Of a DNA stretch of 64,000 bases, positions 51,848-62,710 are shown piece by piece; position 1 is the first letter of the stretch; each line of letters begins with the position of its first letter. Both the position numbers and the translations under genes were made by a program. The notes under the pieces are model-generated. The model made no database searches. It was given only the letters and a program-made list of their open reading frames with translations, and was not told where the DNA came from. The DNA comes from Flectonema sp. DT1601 (taxonomy: Eukaryota > Euglenozoa > Diplonemea > Diplonemida > Diplonemidae), in contig OZ025792.1 in the NCBI GenBank assembly GCA_964019425.1, forward strand, positions 992,001-1,056,000, written 5' to 3'.

Positions 51848-52340
51848 AGAGAGAAGATAAGAGAAGAGATACAAAGAAAGGATCGAGCGATCGTTTCTTT
51901 AGCACTCCATGTTGATAACAGGACAGGCTCAAAGTAAACAGCAGGAAGACAGAAGTGAACATTCACTACATGTGATCACATCCTGAAGATAATAATGCTG
52001 AAGAAATAAACCTCATTAAGACCCAGGTAAGAATCGGTGATTAAGATAATCAAAAGAAAGATTGAAGTGAGGATGACTAACAGGAAGGAACAACAAAGAA
52101 TTCATTGAACTGAAACAGTTGACCTGTCGTCATCCTTGGATAAGTAAATAAAAATAAAAATAAAGATAAAGAAAACTCAACCAAGGCGGAGTAATCGATA
52201 AACCCAGGCAACAAAGTCTTGGAATCTACAAGAAAGCAAGATAATATAAAATTAAAAAGGAAAAAGGGTTCCCCACGGTTCAACTTTGCTCTACCAAGAA
52301 ACACTCCAACCCTACAAGTCAACTGTCATTTGCTTAAAAA
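51848..52340. repeat. Duplicated block R1, copy A
   Basis: About 490 bp match 58256-58790 with few differences (AGAGAAGATAAGAGAAGAGA at the left end, a shared GTTGACCTGTCGTCATCCTT motif). It forms the left end of the mosaic duplication around the stalked membrane-protein gene. Confidence 0.85.
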
Positions 52341-52898
52341 TGACTGGTTCGTTGCTTGGTTCAAAAAAAGAAAGACTCCGAAAATAAAATGTTTTTCGGG
52401 GAGTGATAGTTTAACAAAAATGCAGAAAACAGTAACAAAACTTTAACATACTCAAAGATAAAGTAATAAGGAAAAACCTTATTACTAAGTTAATAGGGAA
52501 GAGGGTAAACTATAATATAAAATATATTTGTTGTATCTATGTTTACTAATGTAAATGTTACACTAGAAAGCTTTTGAGGTAAGTTGGTAACTTGATGTAG
52601 AGGGCAGCTAACCGTTTGAGCATACTTATGAAGAGGGAGGTAACTTGATATTGTAATTGTAATTTAAATATAAAGCAACTTGAAACTGGCTAAAAACTAA
52701 ATTAAAGTTAGGCCAAACTTGTCGAGGGTAAGTCGTACAATCCTGTATCAACGGTTATGTATAAGCAGCAATGGAAAAAAAGAGGCAAATTTTAATAATT
52801 AGCATAGTCGGGAAACAAGAGGATTCACAGATTGAAAAAAATACTACACTCAAAGGGAGGTGTGCATGAAGCGTTTTCTCAAATCGCACTAACATAGG

Positions 52899-53812
52899 GT
52901 TCCAAATAAAACAGACCCATACATAATATCAATGAACGCTGGAGACTGGTGCTGATATGGATGAATCATAAAAAAAGTAAAAAGGTTTCATACCGTCATA
53001 CATGCGAAGACGTTTGTTTCGGTATTAGTTAGTAACTTAGCAAAGTCCAGAACTGATGACTGCGGGGGATCTGGAGTGACCCGCACCAGTAGAGGACCCA
53101 ATCGCGGAGATTGTGCTTTTATAACTTCGGCTGGAAGGATCAATTCCCACTTGTCCACCTTGCACAGATATTTGAACTAACAGGTTGAAAATAAATTAAA
53201 AAGTGGAGGAGAGATGGGATAAATAAGTAACATATCTTTTCTTCCCTCCGTGAACGAAACGAATTAAAGAAGCGATAAACCGTACGCAGTGTCTGCGAGG
53301 CGTTATTCCATCAAAGGATTAACGATATCAATCTAAATACGACTCGAAAAAAAGAAAACGATTTAACCTTCCGTAGTGAACTCAACAAACGGAAAAACTA
53401 AAATCATCAGGGACGAGTTTCTTAAGTGCTACCATGTTAAGGAAAACAAGTATCGTAGAATCACAATGATGATAAACTACGAGACCATAACCCGTGAAAC
53501 TGTGTCGACAATACTCCTCCTCCTTGCAAGATTATTCGTATAAAGTCGCGCCTAAAAAATACTAACAAAAAAAAGTGCAATTCTTTTGCTATCTTTTACA
53601 TGCAAGCATCTAAAGTGGATATTGAATAAAGTCTCGTCTACAAGTATTGACAATGTTGACTCAGTTTTCACTTACTTCAAGAACTACAAAAGTATTGTTT
53701 TCCAGAGTTTGCGGGAAAATATTTTTTTCTAAATCGTTTTGTTGGAAATGAGAGACATCAAGTAGTCTGAGCTGACCAACAGATCAGTAGCTAAACTGAA
53801 TTAACGACACCT
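52899..53812. repeat. Duplicated block R2, copy A
   Basis: Near-identical to 61396-62468. Compared with copy B it lacks ~163 bp at ~53426, where copy B has TTAAG on both sides of the extra sequence (61917-62080). This is consistent with a deletion between short direct repeats in copy A. Confidence 0.85.
53029..53235. repeat. Structured dispersed repeat, copy 2
   Basis: Homologue of 2745-2945. The first hairpin keeps ACTGATG...CACCAGT (one mismatch) with an inner GCGGG/CCCGC stem, and the CAATC/GATTG hairpin has a GCGGA loop. The third stem is largely lost. It is duplicated together with its flanks at 61519-61725. Confidence 0.65.
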
Positions 53813-54843
53813 TATGAGTAAGATGGAAATCAAATAACTTGCCGCGCGAAAACTTATCAATGCAATTTCATTAAAATAAAAATAAAAATAAATAAAATGT
53901 CGCGCAACTTCTTCAAGAACCCAAAATTGAATCGCGAAAAAAATAACAACAGAAGTATTCTTAATAAAAGACAGTACTGAACTACAACGACGATAAATCA
54001 AATCACTATGGCGGTGAGCAAACAAAAGAAAGAAAAAAGAAAAGAAAAAAAACCTTAGGGGATAACTTGATACTACGATTAAATATAAAGCAACTTGAAA
54101 CTGGCTAAAACGTAAATATGGATCAGCCAAACCTGGTTGCTATGAAAAGAGACCAACAGTCGCAATCGATAAAATCGTTTGGGGAGAAAATTACAACACT
54201 GGTAAACTCAAGAAAATAACTGCGAACTTGATTCTGTTCATATTTATGAACTAACACATTCGAATATCAACGTAGTCACATCAAGCTAGACTTCTTTCAT
54301 AGAATCACAGTTTGTATTCATTAAGCGAACACAAGGGAAACAAAACAAAAATAGGGCCAACCATGTTCTTCAACTAATTAATTGACAACACAGTACGGCC
54401 AGAGTCATAAAACAATTGAGGAAAGATAAATAGAAATTAATAAAAAAAGAATAAGAGAACACCGCAAAGTGCCAACCAAATAAAACCCATAACAAAATGA
54501 ACCTGTACCCTTGATCACTACCATGCGACGTATGAATGTCGAGGAAAGATAAAAAACTGAGAGCAAATGCAAACAAGAAATACAAAACTGAAGGCCTCGC
54601 GCAAGAAAAAAATTAAGAAAAGCATAGGCAACAACAGCCCCAAGGTTACAACATCGGGTCTTACCTTCCCATTACCTCCAGGGTATTAAAAGCGCTCGTG
54701 TCAAAGTGAGAAACGGGGCGTGTGACCGTAACAATTCAGCCATAGCTCAAAAACAACTCCTTGGAGACTCGGGCAGCAAAAAAAGAAGAACAGCAGTATG
54801 CAGTAGGCAGGCAGTGTAATAAACTGTTGATGAACAATAATAA

Positions 54844-57800
54844 TTAAATCTCAATTATCTTGGAATTTCTGCGATTCGCATCCAGGAATTCTTGTTTCAT
54901 TAACAAAAGCTCTAAAGAAGCTTCCCCTGTTGGTAAATTCCTCATCGTCAACACGGAACCAGAATTCGATGTCCTTGAAAACGAAGCCAACGGATGTACC
55001 GATGGCAACGGCAACGGCGACAACGCATCACTCATCGACAATCCCAAACTCGATTTTATCGGCATTGACTCGCTTACTACAGAAGTCTCATCAAGCTTCT
55101 TATTCTTTTCCCAATGTCTTTGTTGTACTCGAGTTCGAATACCCTTGCACAGAATGTATCCTTCAACAAGAACATCAATTCCTGACTTAACTATTAAAAT
55201 AATTACCGAAGCAAATAGAAAAGCAGAAGCAACTTCGAAAATGTAGTGTCCGGTGTTCTCTTCGTAGTAACCTGCCGCCATGCAGAAAAGAGCAGCTGCC
55301 TGGAGACCGAGGAGGACGAAGTCGACAGTGCTGTCACGTGCTCGACAGTGCGGCCACAGAATTGCTTCGAGTACAAGGAGAATTACAAAGAGAAATCCTT
55401 CAAAAAGTTTCTTGTGTCCGCACTGAATTAAAGTCCTGGTACTGAGAGACTCCATAGCACTGATCGCAAGCATCGAAGCAAACTCCACAATACTAAACCA
55501 AACTACTTCTTGACGAAATGATCCAATCACTGTTCTGTAACGATTCACCCAATGAAGCTCAACATGATTGCTGACCCATTCTCCAGGTCCCATCAACAGT
55601 CGCTTCAATCCATAACGAGCATCGTCAGCGTACACTGCCTGACTAGGAACTCCCTTCCTGCATTCTCTAAAGATAAATATTGGAACAGCAACACAACCAC
55701 AACACGTTACCAATCCTATTATAAAGTGAAATGGCGTATTCGGGTAGCTCACAAGAGACATCCCACCTTGTGTCGTACCTTGGTATAAGAATTGGAAGAC
55801 GAACAACGGAGCCGAAGGAAATCTCAGTAATCCCTGAGTGTCCAAACCATTGAACAACTTTGGGGCACAACTCGTACCTCCCCGTTCTGCTATTTTCAAC
55901 ATGAAGAAACACAATACTGCAAACCCGAATGATATCATCACATTCCCAGCCACCATTCCAAGCGCATAACTGTCTCCAATTTTCCACTGTGTCGGGTGTA
56001 GAGGTCGAGGGTACTCCCTCGATGAATTATTCTCATTTCCAGCACGGCAGCTTCCAGATATCGCAACCAACCGCAAGGCTGGTCCCGCTGATGCACCGGC
56101 TCCCAAAGCAGAAGCCGCCGCAGCTGCCGAACCCACCTCTTCAACAGTTTCCGCCGTCTTCTTGTCGATCACTGGTGGAACTTCTGTTGGAGGTGCAGCA
56201 GTCTCAGGCACGCTAGTGGAAGGAACAGGAGTGGGAGGTAACGGTGTTGGAATTAATGTTGGAATTGATGTTGGAGGTAATGTTGGCACAGCTGTTGGTA
56301 CGGTCGTCGGTATTGCTGTTGGAACAGCTGTTGTACCAACCGGCCGAGCTGTAGGAATTGCAGTTGGAACAGCTGTTGGCACAGCAGTCGGTATTGAAGT
56401 GGGAACCGCAGTTGGTACAGTTGTTGGGACTGTGGTCGGTATGGCTGTCGGAACGGCTGTGGGCACGGCTGTTGGGACAGCCGTTGGTACCGCGGTCGGT
56501 ATAGTTGTCGGAACGGCTGTTGGCACAGCAGTCGGTATAGCTGTTGGTATTGCAGTCGGAATGGCTGTTGGAATTGCAGTCGGTATAGCTGTAGGAACCG
56601 CTGTAGGAACGGCTGTTGGAATTGCAGTCGGTATAGCTGTAGGAACCGCTGTTGGAACAGCTGTAGGAACGGCTGTTGGAATTGCAGTCGGTATAGCTGT
56701 AGGAACCGCTGTTGGAACAGCTGTTGGAACGGCTGTTGGAATTGCAGTAGGTACAGTTGTTGGTATTGCAGTCGGAATGGCTGTAGGAATTGCAGTCGGT
56801 ATAGCTGTCGGAACCGCTGTCGGAATAGCGGTGGGGACAGCTGTTGGCACTGCAGTCGGAATGGCTGTTGGAACGGCTGTCGGAATAGCGGTGGGGACAG
56901 CTGTTGGAATTGCAGTAGGTACAGCTGTTGGAACCGCTGTAGGCACGGCTGTCGGAATAGCGGTGGGGACAGCTGTTGGCACTGCAGTGGGTATGGCAGT
57001 AGGTACGGCCGTCGGCACTGCTGTCGGAATGGCTGTCGGAACAGGTGTTATTCTTCCGTAGAGCCTACAGCTACCAGTTGATTTCTTGACGGTGTAAATA
57101 TAGTCTGAGACTGAAATAATTTCATCAGCAGCATTCGCTACGGTATCGGCAATTCCACCGTCGAATACTGGAAGACTGGGACCTGTACCGTAAGCTACTC
57201 CTGGAGTGTCTCCATGTTGACAGGTTACGTCTAACATATTACCAGGGTTAGCTGTTACGCGGCTAGATAACGAAGTAGCCAATCCACCGAAGAAAGTATT
57301 GTCTCCTACGGCAAAGACATATCCGTTGCAGGCAACAATGCGTGCGAGTTTGGTCACGCCGTTGAAATATGTTCCCGAAGACCCTCTGCTGTTTAGTGAA
57401 TTGATACCTGGAGTACTGGTTGAGATTTCACTGAGGAAAAATATCATCCCAGAGGACTTGTCTACTGTAATCGATCCGATGTCTCTGTTTCTTAAGAAGC
57501 TTCCTGAGCTGTCTACAGTTCCCATGGCAATGTCTGCCATTTCGAAGTATACTATCCCTTTGTTTTGACATGCGCCATAGATAGTAGTTCCCTTAGCAGC
57601 GAGTTCAAGACAACTTCCAGTGTATGGAAATTCCATCGCATTCGCAGTGTCAATTGCACCACCACCAAGAAGAGGAATTACATGTAGCTTACCAGGTTCA
57701 GCAGCAACCAAATATGGTGTTCCTCCGATAGTTATTGAAGTAGCAGTAATAATGTTTGAATTGTAACTCTTTGTTGAAACCGTTGCGCACTGAGTAGTTT

Positions 57801-57987
57801 CAGGATCAAACTGTCTGATTAGAGTATCAGAAATTGAGTACATCCACTTGTCATAAACAGCCATTGTTCCTAATGTAGGAGTGTATCCAACACCGCCAAC
57901 ATAATCTGTTTTGTAGCATGTTGCTAATTGCACCACAGTCAGAAGGATGAAAAACGTCCCCACATGCCTGAAGGTACTTGCCGCCAT
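54844..57987 (-). CDS. Stalked multipass surface protein with PTA(I/V) repeats
   Basis: A 1047-residue protein from the ATG at 57987 (MAASTFRHVG). The frame extends 16 codons further, but the AG at 58001-58002 after TTCTTCACTCAC leaves a 13-nt leader and gives a proper signal peptide (~1-24, FFILLTVVQLATC). The ectodomain (~25-310) has repeated beta-strand blocks like a small propeller. Next comes a tetrapeptide array PTAV/PTAI (~312-575), a Pro/Thr-rich rigid stalk likely to be O-glycosylated. The C-terminal part (~650-980) has six or seven membrane helices, then a basic loop and a Ser-rich cytoplasmic tail. Free-living kinetoplastids have large families of such stalked membrane proteins (general knowledge; homology here is not proven). 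The role is probably surface contact or prey sensing. A second copy begins at 63445. Confidence 0.85.
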   Translation of the reverse strand: MAASTFRHVGTFFILLTVVQLATCYKTDYVGGVGYTPTLGTMAVYDKWMYSISDTLIRQFDPETTQCATVSTKSYNSNIITATSITIGGTPYLVAAEPGKLHVIPLLGGGAIDTANAMEFPYTGSCLELAAKGTTIYGACQNKGIVYFEMADIAMGTVDSSGSFLRNRDIGSITVDKSSGMIFFLSEISTSTPGINSLNSRGSSGTYFNGVTKLARIVACNGYVFAVGDNTFFGGLATSLSSRVTANPGNMLDVTCQHGDTPGVAYGTGPSLPVFDGGIADTVANAADEIISVSDYIYTVKKSTGSCRLYGRITPVPTAIPTAVPTAVPTAIPTAVPTAVPTAIPTAVPTAVPTAVPTAIPTAVPTAIPTAVPTAIPTAVPTAVPTAIPTAVPTAIPTAIPTAIPTAIPTTVPTAIPTAVPTAVPTAVPTAIPTAIPTAVPTAVPTAVPTAIPTAIPTAVPTAVPTAIPTAIPTAIPTAIPTAIPTAVPTAVPTTIPTAVPTAVPTAVPTAVPTAIPTTVPTTVPTAVPTSIPTAVPTAVPTAIPTARPVGTTAVPTAIPTTVPTAVPTLPPTSIPTLIPTPLPPTPVPSTSVPETAAPPTEVPPVIDKKTAETVEEVGSAAAAASALGAGASAGPALRLVAISGSCRAGNENNSSREYPRPLHPTQWKIGDSYALGMVAGNVMISFGFAVLCFFMLKIAERGGTSCAPKLFNGLDTQGLLRFPSAPLFVFQFLYQGTTQGGMSLVSYPNTPFHFIIGLVTCCGCVAVPIFIFRECRKGVPSQAVYADDARYGLKRLLMGPGEWVSNHVELHWVNRYRTVIGSFRQEVVWFSIVEFASMLAISAMESLSTRTLIQCGHKKLFEGFLFVILLVLEAILWPHCRARDSTVDFVLLGLQAAALFCMAAGYYEENTGHYIFEVASAFLFASVIILIVKSGIDVLVEGYILCKGIRTRVQQRHWEKNKKLDETSVVSESMPIKSSLGLSMSDALSPLPLPSVHPLASFSRTSNSGSVLTMRNLPTGEASLELLLMKQEFLDANRRNSKIIEI
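56265..57050. repeat. 12-bp coding minisatellite (PTAV/PTAI stalk)
   Basis: About 65 units of 12 bp encode Pro-Thr-Ala-Ile/Val on the minus strand. Third positions vary while the amino acids are kept, so the peptide pattern is under selection or recently homogenised. The repeat also leaves a 299-codon open frame on the plus strand (GTAV/GIAV), which is a shadow. Confidence 0.95.
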
Positions 57988-58000
57988 ACTGTGTGGGTGG

Positions 58001-58019
58001 CTGTGAGTGAAGAACATGT
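58001..58019 (-). promoter_or_regulatory. Probable (trans-)splice acceptor of the stalked-protein gene
   Basis: The coding strand reads ACATGTTCTTCACTCACAG, followed by a 13-nt leader and ATGGCGGC. Use of this AG removes the upstream in-frame ATGs and leaves the signal peptide at the N-terminus. Confidence 0.5.
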
Positions 58020-58255
58020 AAAACATAATACTCAAATAACTTCGTCAATCAATTCTACTCTGATGAGGGGCATCTTGTCAATTGAAACTTCTGCATAATT
58101 GTGATAACTGATGCAAAGATGAGAATAAGGGAACAGAAAAGAAACTACAATAACCAAAACACACTCAGCCTAATATAGGTTAAACGTGTAATCTCAGAGG
58201 ATTATTTTTGTTAGTTCCGTGTTGATTATGAAAATCAACGTTATAAAAGGCAAAG

Positions 58256-58790
58256 AATAGAGAAGATAAGAGAAGAGACACAAAGAAAGGATCGAGCGAT
58301 CGTTTCTTTAGCACTCCATGTTGATAACAGGACAGGCTCAAAGTAAACAGCAGGAAGACAGAAGTGAACATTCACTACATGTGATCACATTCCGAAGATA
58401 ATAATGCTGAAGAAATGAACCTTATTAAGACCCAGGTAAGAATCGGTGATTAAGATAATCAAAAGAAAGATTGAAGTGAGGATGATTAACAGGAAGGAAC
58501 AACAAAGAATTCATCAAATTGAAACAGTTGACCTGTCGTCATCCTTGGATAAGTAAATAAAAATAAAAATAAAAATAATGAAAACTCAACCAAGGCAGAG
58601 TAATCGCTAAACCCAGGCAACAAAGTCTTGGAATCTACAAGAAAGCAAGAAAATATAAAATAAAGAAGGGGGAAAAAAAAAAAAAAGGAAAAAGAGTTTG
58701 ACTTACAGCTATAACTGCAACAGTTCAACCTTATTCTACCAAGAAAATACTTAAACTTTGCAAGTCGATTTTTGTTGTTTTAATGACTAG
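58256..58790. repeat. Duplicated block R1, copy B
   Basis: Partner of 51848-52340, with scattered substitutions and an A-rich insertion near 58672-58686. Its continuation is split by the element at 58861-60250 and resumes at 60262. Confidence 0.85.
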
Positions 58791-58860
58791 TTCGTTGTTT
58801 GGTGATTTCAGAACTCCGAAAGCTGTATACAAAAAAAAAGCGGGGTAATTTGATGAGGGG

Positions 58861-60250
58861 GGTTAACTGTTCGAGTTTGTACGTAAAATACAAATGTTTT
58901 GTATCATAAACAACATAACGATAATTCAACATTAGTTCTGAGATACAGTGACTAAAGGTAATGTTAGTGTAGGTATACACTCTGCGATTGACGTAAATAC
59001 TTTACACTATAATAAATGTTTCTAACTTAGCTGCATACACATCTCCTTTTCCGTGTTGTCATTCAGTGCAGTACGGAATCGAGTTATTCAATTTTGAATT
59101 AATCGTGAGCCCTGGGAAACCAAAACCAGGGTATAATGTAATACGGCAGAGTGTAGGTTTCACCTACAAATTACTTGCTTAAAATCAACAATTCTTTGAA
59201 AAAAATATGTTAGCAAAAATTGCTAGTTCGTAGCACACTACTAGCGGAGCACTCACCTTAAATAAATTATGGTAGCGTTATCCAGAATTCAGTTAGAAAA
59301 TCTGAGGGGGTTGCATAATCCAACAAATAATGTTGGGGTGACGGCATCGATGGGTTTTGGGTTAAGACATTTAATTGGCAAAGTCCAGAGTGGGGAATGT
59401 ATTCAAAAAGAAAACAATCATCCGTGTCCCTCTATGTTCTATACGCGAACATGTTAGAGTTCTCACAAAATTGACCTTCATGGTTAAGGGTTACCTCAGT
59501 ATTTTCTACCTGTAGTTTATGTAACAGGAATGTACTTTCTTTCAATAAAGAAAACAAAATGACGTAAGACAGTTAGATTTACATTATTTGAATTATACGA
59601 ATTACAATAATATTTATCTCTAAATGTTGTCCTAATTCAAAGGGGCTACGGGCCAACTCAGGTAACTGACAAAGAAACTTGATTTTATGCGTCCTTTGAA
59701 ATCCTACATTCTGTTCTTTATTTTTATTTCATTTTCCGTGACATAATTTCTTTTATGCGCGTGGGAAGAGAACGCCGCTACGACCAATGCTGCCTAAAGT
59801 TAGATCAGAGAAATTCCATTGTAACTCCGGAATATCCGTGTATTGATTAGTAGTCATGGATTGATCTTTTTATGGTCACTATTGTGATTAGAACTAAAGG
59901 TGTTTAATGATCAAGTTTCTGTCTCAAAATAAAAGGAGATGTAAAGAATTATTAATAACAAGAGCTAACATTTGGATGTATTGTATCCATAGTTGACTAA
60001 TCAATAACTGGATACACATCCTAGGCGCGTTGCGCCGGGCACAAATTTGCTTGCGTATATTTGCACCTGTACTCTGCTCACAAACGGGTTGTCGCGAAGC
60101 TTCAACCTAGGTACAGAGTGATGGGGGGTTAACTGTTCGAGTTTGTACGTAAAATACAAATGTCTTGTATCATAAACAACATAACGATAATTTAACACTA
60201 ATTCTGAGATACAGTGACTAAAGGTAATGTTAGTGTAGGTATACACTCTG
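58861..60250. mobile_element. Small terminal-direct-repeat element (LTR-like, TRIM-type), fossil
   Basis: Direct repeats of 124 bp at 58861-58984 and 60127-60250 are nearly identical and bound a 1390-bp unit. The unit is flanked by a 13-bp duplication (ATTTGATGAGGGG at 58848-58860 and 60251-60263). The surrounding sequence continues the duplicated block that is uninterrupted at about 52350-52380, an approximate empty site. The interior shows no recognisable gag or reverse transcriptase, so it would be non-autonomous. The ends are not the usual TG...CA and the target duplication is long for an LTR element, so the class is uncertain. The few differences between terminal repeats suggest a fairly young insertion; older fragments lie at ~10826-11146, ~11525-11600 and 37156-37200. 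Confidence 0.6.
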
Positions 60251-60792
60251 ATTTGATGAGGGGAAAAAAAGACTCCGAAAATGAAATGTTTTCAGGAGTG
60301 ATGCTTTATCAAATGCAAGATAAAGTAATAAGGTAAAACCTTATTGGGGGATAATCCTAGAATAATATAAAATACATTTATTGTATCAATCAAGTTTGCG
60401 ATGGAAAAGATGAAATGAAAGATCTATTAAGTGATCCTCGCCATACATATCTTAAAAATGGAGTTACTTAAACATGCTTAAGACAATGTCAAGATGGATT
60501 CACAATGCTCACTTCATATCGATAGAATATTATTGAGTGAACAGCATCAAATCAAATAATGGGATGAGTGCCACTGTTGATAATGAAGTCATGTTTAGAT
60601 ATATTGATGACTTTTTCTCATTTTCAGTAAAGACGAACCTAGTCCACCTCCGACTGTAAGAATAACAAATATCATACACAGGCACATCAATATCGTAATG
60701 ATGTGGTCTGGGTATGAGAATTGGGTTCAAAGAACGGCCAAGGGGATACCCCTTCGTACGGTAATAATAGAAGTTTATGAGCGTTACGTTTT

Positions 60793-61112
60793 TAGGGGGG
60801 TAACTTGATGAAGCGGGGGAAAAGGACAGTTAATAGTTTGAGCATACTTATAAGGGAGAACCATAATATAAATATATGTGTCGTGTCAAGGTTAACTGAT
60901 GTAAGCATAAAACGAGATGGGGAAAGCTGATGATCCGATCGAGGGTAATCCTGTATCAACAGTTATGTATAAGCAGTAATGGAAAAAAAGAAGTAAATTT
61001 AAATAATCGAAACAGAAAATAACGCAGCGAGAACAAGAATCAAGAAGATGAATACACTCAAAGGGAGGTGTGCATGAAGCGTTTTCTCAAACCGCACTAA
61101 CATAGGGTTCCT
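60793..61112. repeat. Duplicated block, copy B (partner 52580-52900)
   Basis: Shares TAACTTGATG, GTTTGAGCATACTTAT and a long identical stretch ending CGCACTAACATAGGGTTCC with 52580-52900, with several indels. Older or faster-diverged than block R2. Confidence 0.7.
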
Positions 61113-61395
61113 TGTCAGTGTGACAATAAGACATCAACCTGCACAGTTGTTTTCCTCAAGAGGTAAATTAGTATTAGTTATAATAGCGAGAGTTAATAAT
61201 ATAACAAATAATAAATCAATCAATAAATCGTAGCACATCAAAACAAATAATGGTTGGTTTCGGGCTAAAGGTAACTAAAACCTTTCTTCGACCATACCCG
61301 TTACCCAGCCCTCTTCAGCGAAGAAAGAAAGGGGATCATGCGGTATCAGACCTGTCCTACTCATCGCGTTTGCTCTTCTCAGCAAGGGTCCTACG

Positions 61396-62468
61396 ACCAA
61401 ATAAAACAGACCCATACATAATATCAATGAACGCTGGAGACTGGTGCTGATATGGATGAATCATAAAAAAAGTAAAAAGGTCAAACCGTCATACATGCGA
61501 AGACGTTTGTTTCGGTATTAGTTAGTAACTTAGCAAAGTCCAGAACTGATGACTGCGGGGGATCCGGAGTGACCCGCACCAGTAGAGGACCCAATCGCGG
61601 AGATTGTGCTTTTATAACTTCGGCTGGAAGGATCAATTCCCACTTGTCCACCTTGCACAGATATTTGAACTAACAGGTTGAAAATAAATTAAAAAGTGGA
61701 GGAGAGATGGGATAAATAAGTAACATATCTTTTCTTCCCTCCGTGAACGAAACGAATTAAAGAAGCGATAAACCGTACGCAGTGTCTGCGAGGCGTTATT
61801 CCATCAAAGGATTAACGATATCAATCTAAATACGACTCGAAAAAAAGAAAACGATTTAACCTTCCGTAGTGAACTCAACAAACGGAAAAACTAAAATCAT
61901 CAGGGACGAGTTTCTTAAGTACTTCGTCAACGTAACGGTCAAGGGAATAAATATTTTATCAAAAAACAAGACTTACTTTATCACATTTATTGTATCTCAA
62001 ACACATGGATGCCATTATCACAGAGTGCAGCTGATGATCAAAAGCACTCGGATTGCGATATGACTACGAGAGATTTTAAGGCTACCATGTTAAGGAAAAC
62101 AAGTATCGTAGAATCACAATGATGATAAACTACGAGACCATAACCCGTGAAACTGTGTCGACAATACTCCTCCTCCTTGCAAGATTATTCACGTATAAAG
62201 TCGCGCCTAAAAAATACTAACAAAAAAAAGTGCAATTCTTTTGCTATCTTTTACATGCAAGCATCTAAAGTGGATATTGAATAAAGTCTCGTCTACAAGT
62301 ATTGACAATGTTGACTCAGTTTTCACTTACTTCAAGAACTACAAAAGTATTGTTTTCCAGAGTTTGCGGGAAAATATTTTTTTCTAAATCGTTTTGTTGG
62401 AAATGAGAGACATCAAGTAGTCTGAGCTGACCAACAGATCAGTAGCTAAACTGAATTAACGACACCTT
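61396..62468. repeat. Duplicated block R2, copy B
   Basis: Partner of 52899-53812, carrying ~163 bp extra at 61917-62080. A 64-codon frame spans the extra part (from a GTG at 61869) but has no ATG start and no recognisable family, so it is not called. Contains structured repeat copy 3. Confidence 0.85.
61519..61725. repeat. Structured dispersed repeat, copy 3
   Basis: Almost identical to 53029-53235 because it was duplicated with block R2; the independent, diverged copy is 2745-2945. Confidence 0.65.
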
Positions 62469-62710
62469 GTAGTGATAGTCAAGAGAGAGAGACAGAGAGA
62501 GAGAGACGGAGAGAGAAAGAGAGAGCTTGCTTTATCTACTAGTTAGTTAGTGAGTGAGTACTAGAATTTCTAATCATCAGAAACTACAAAAGTATTGTTT
62601 TCCAGCGGAAATTAATTTTTTCTAAATCGTTTTGTTGGGAATGAGAGACATCAAGTAGTCTGAGCTGACCAACAGATCAGTAGCTAAACTGAATTAACGA
62701 CACCTTATGA
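62338..62710. repeat. Local duplication around a GA-rich microsatellite
   Basis: About 126 bp (62338-62468) recur at 62583-62707, separated by a GA microsatellite (62477-62526) and TTAG/TGAG repeats. The corresponding place in copy A (53683-53812) has a single copy and no microsatellite. Confidence 0.8.

Larger units (their letters stand above)
50121..54843. other. 4.7-kb repeat-rich region between gene clusters
   Basis: No secure gene. A plus-strand pyrimidine-AG (TTTTTTCAG at 50563-50571) precedes a Lys-rich 109-codon frame without an internal ATG (50553-50882). Two further Lys-rich frames (51104-51463, 51746-51937) are probably chance in A-rich DNA. A 23-base T-run lies at 51557-51579. 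From 51848 to the end the sequence is a mosaic repeat of 58256-63444, including the structured repeat at 53029-53235. This region contains the 3' flank of the gene at 54844 and the upstream region of the cluster ending at 50120. Confidence 0.6.

Noticed and set aside
56162-57061. 299-codon plus-strand frame of Gly/Thr/Ala/Val repeats
   Set aside because: Shadow of the 12-bp PTA(I/V) repeat on the opposite strand; a 12-bp period keeps several frames open.
60594-60623. FRYIDDFFSF peptide resembling a reverse-transcriptase YxDD motif
   Set aside because: Only ten residues with no neighbouring polymerase motifs in the frame; most likely chance in copy-B-specific DNA.
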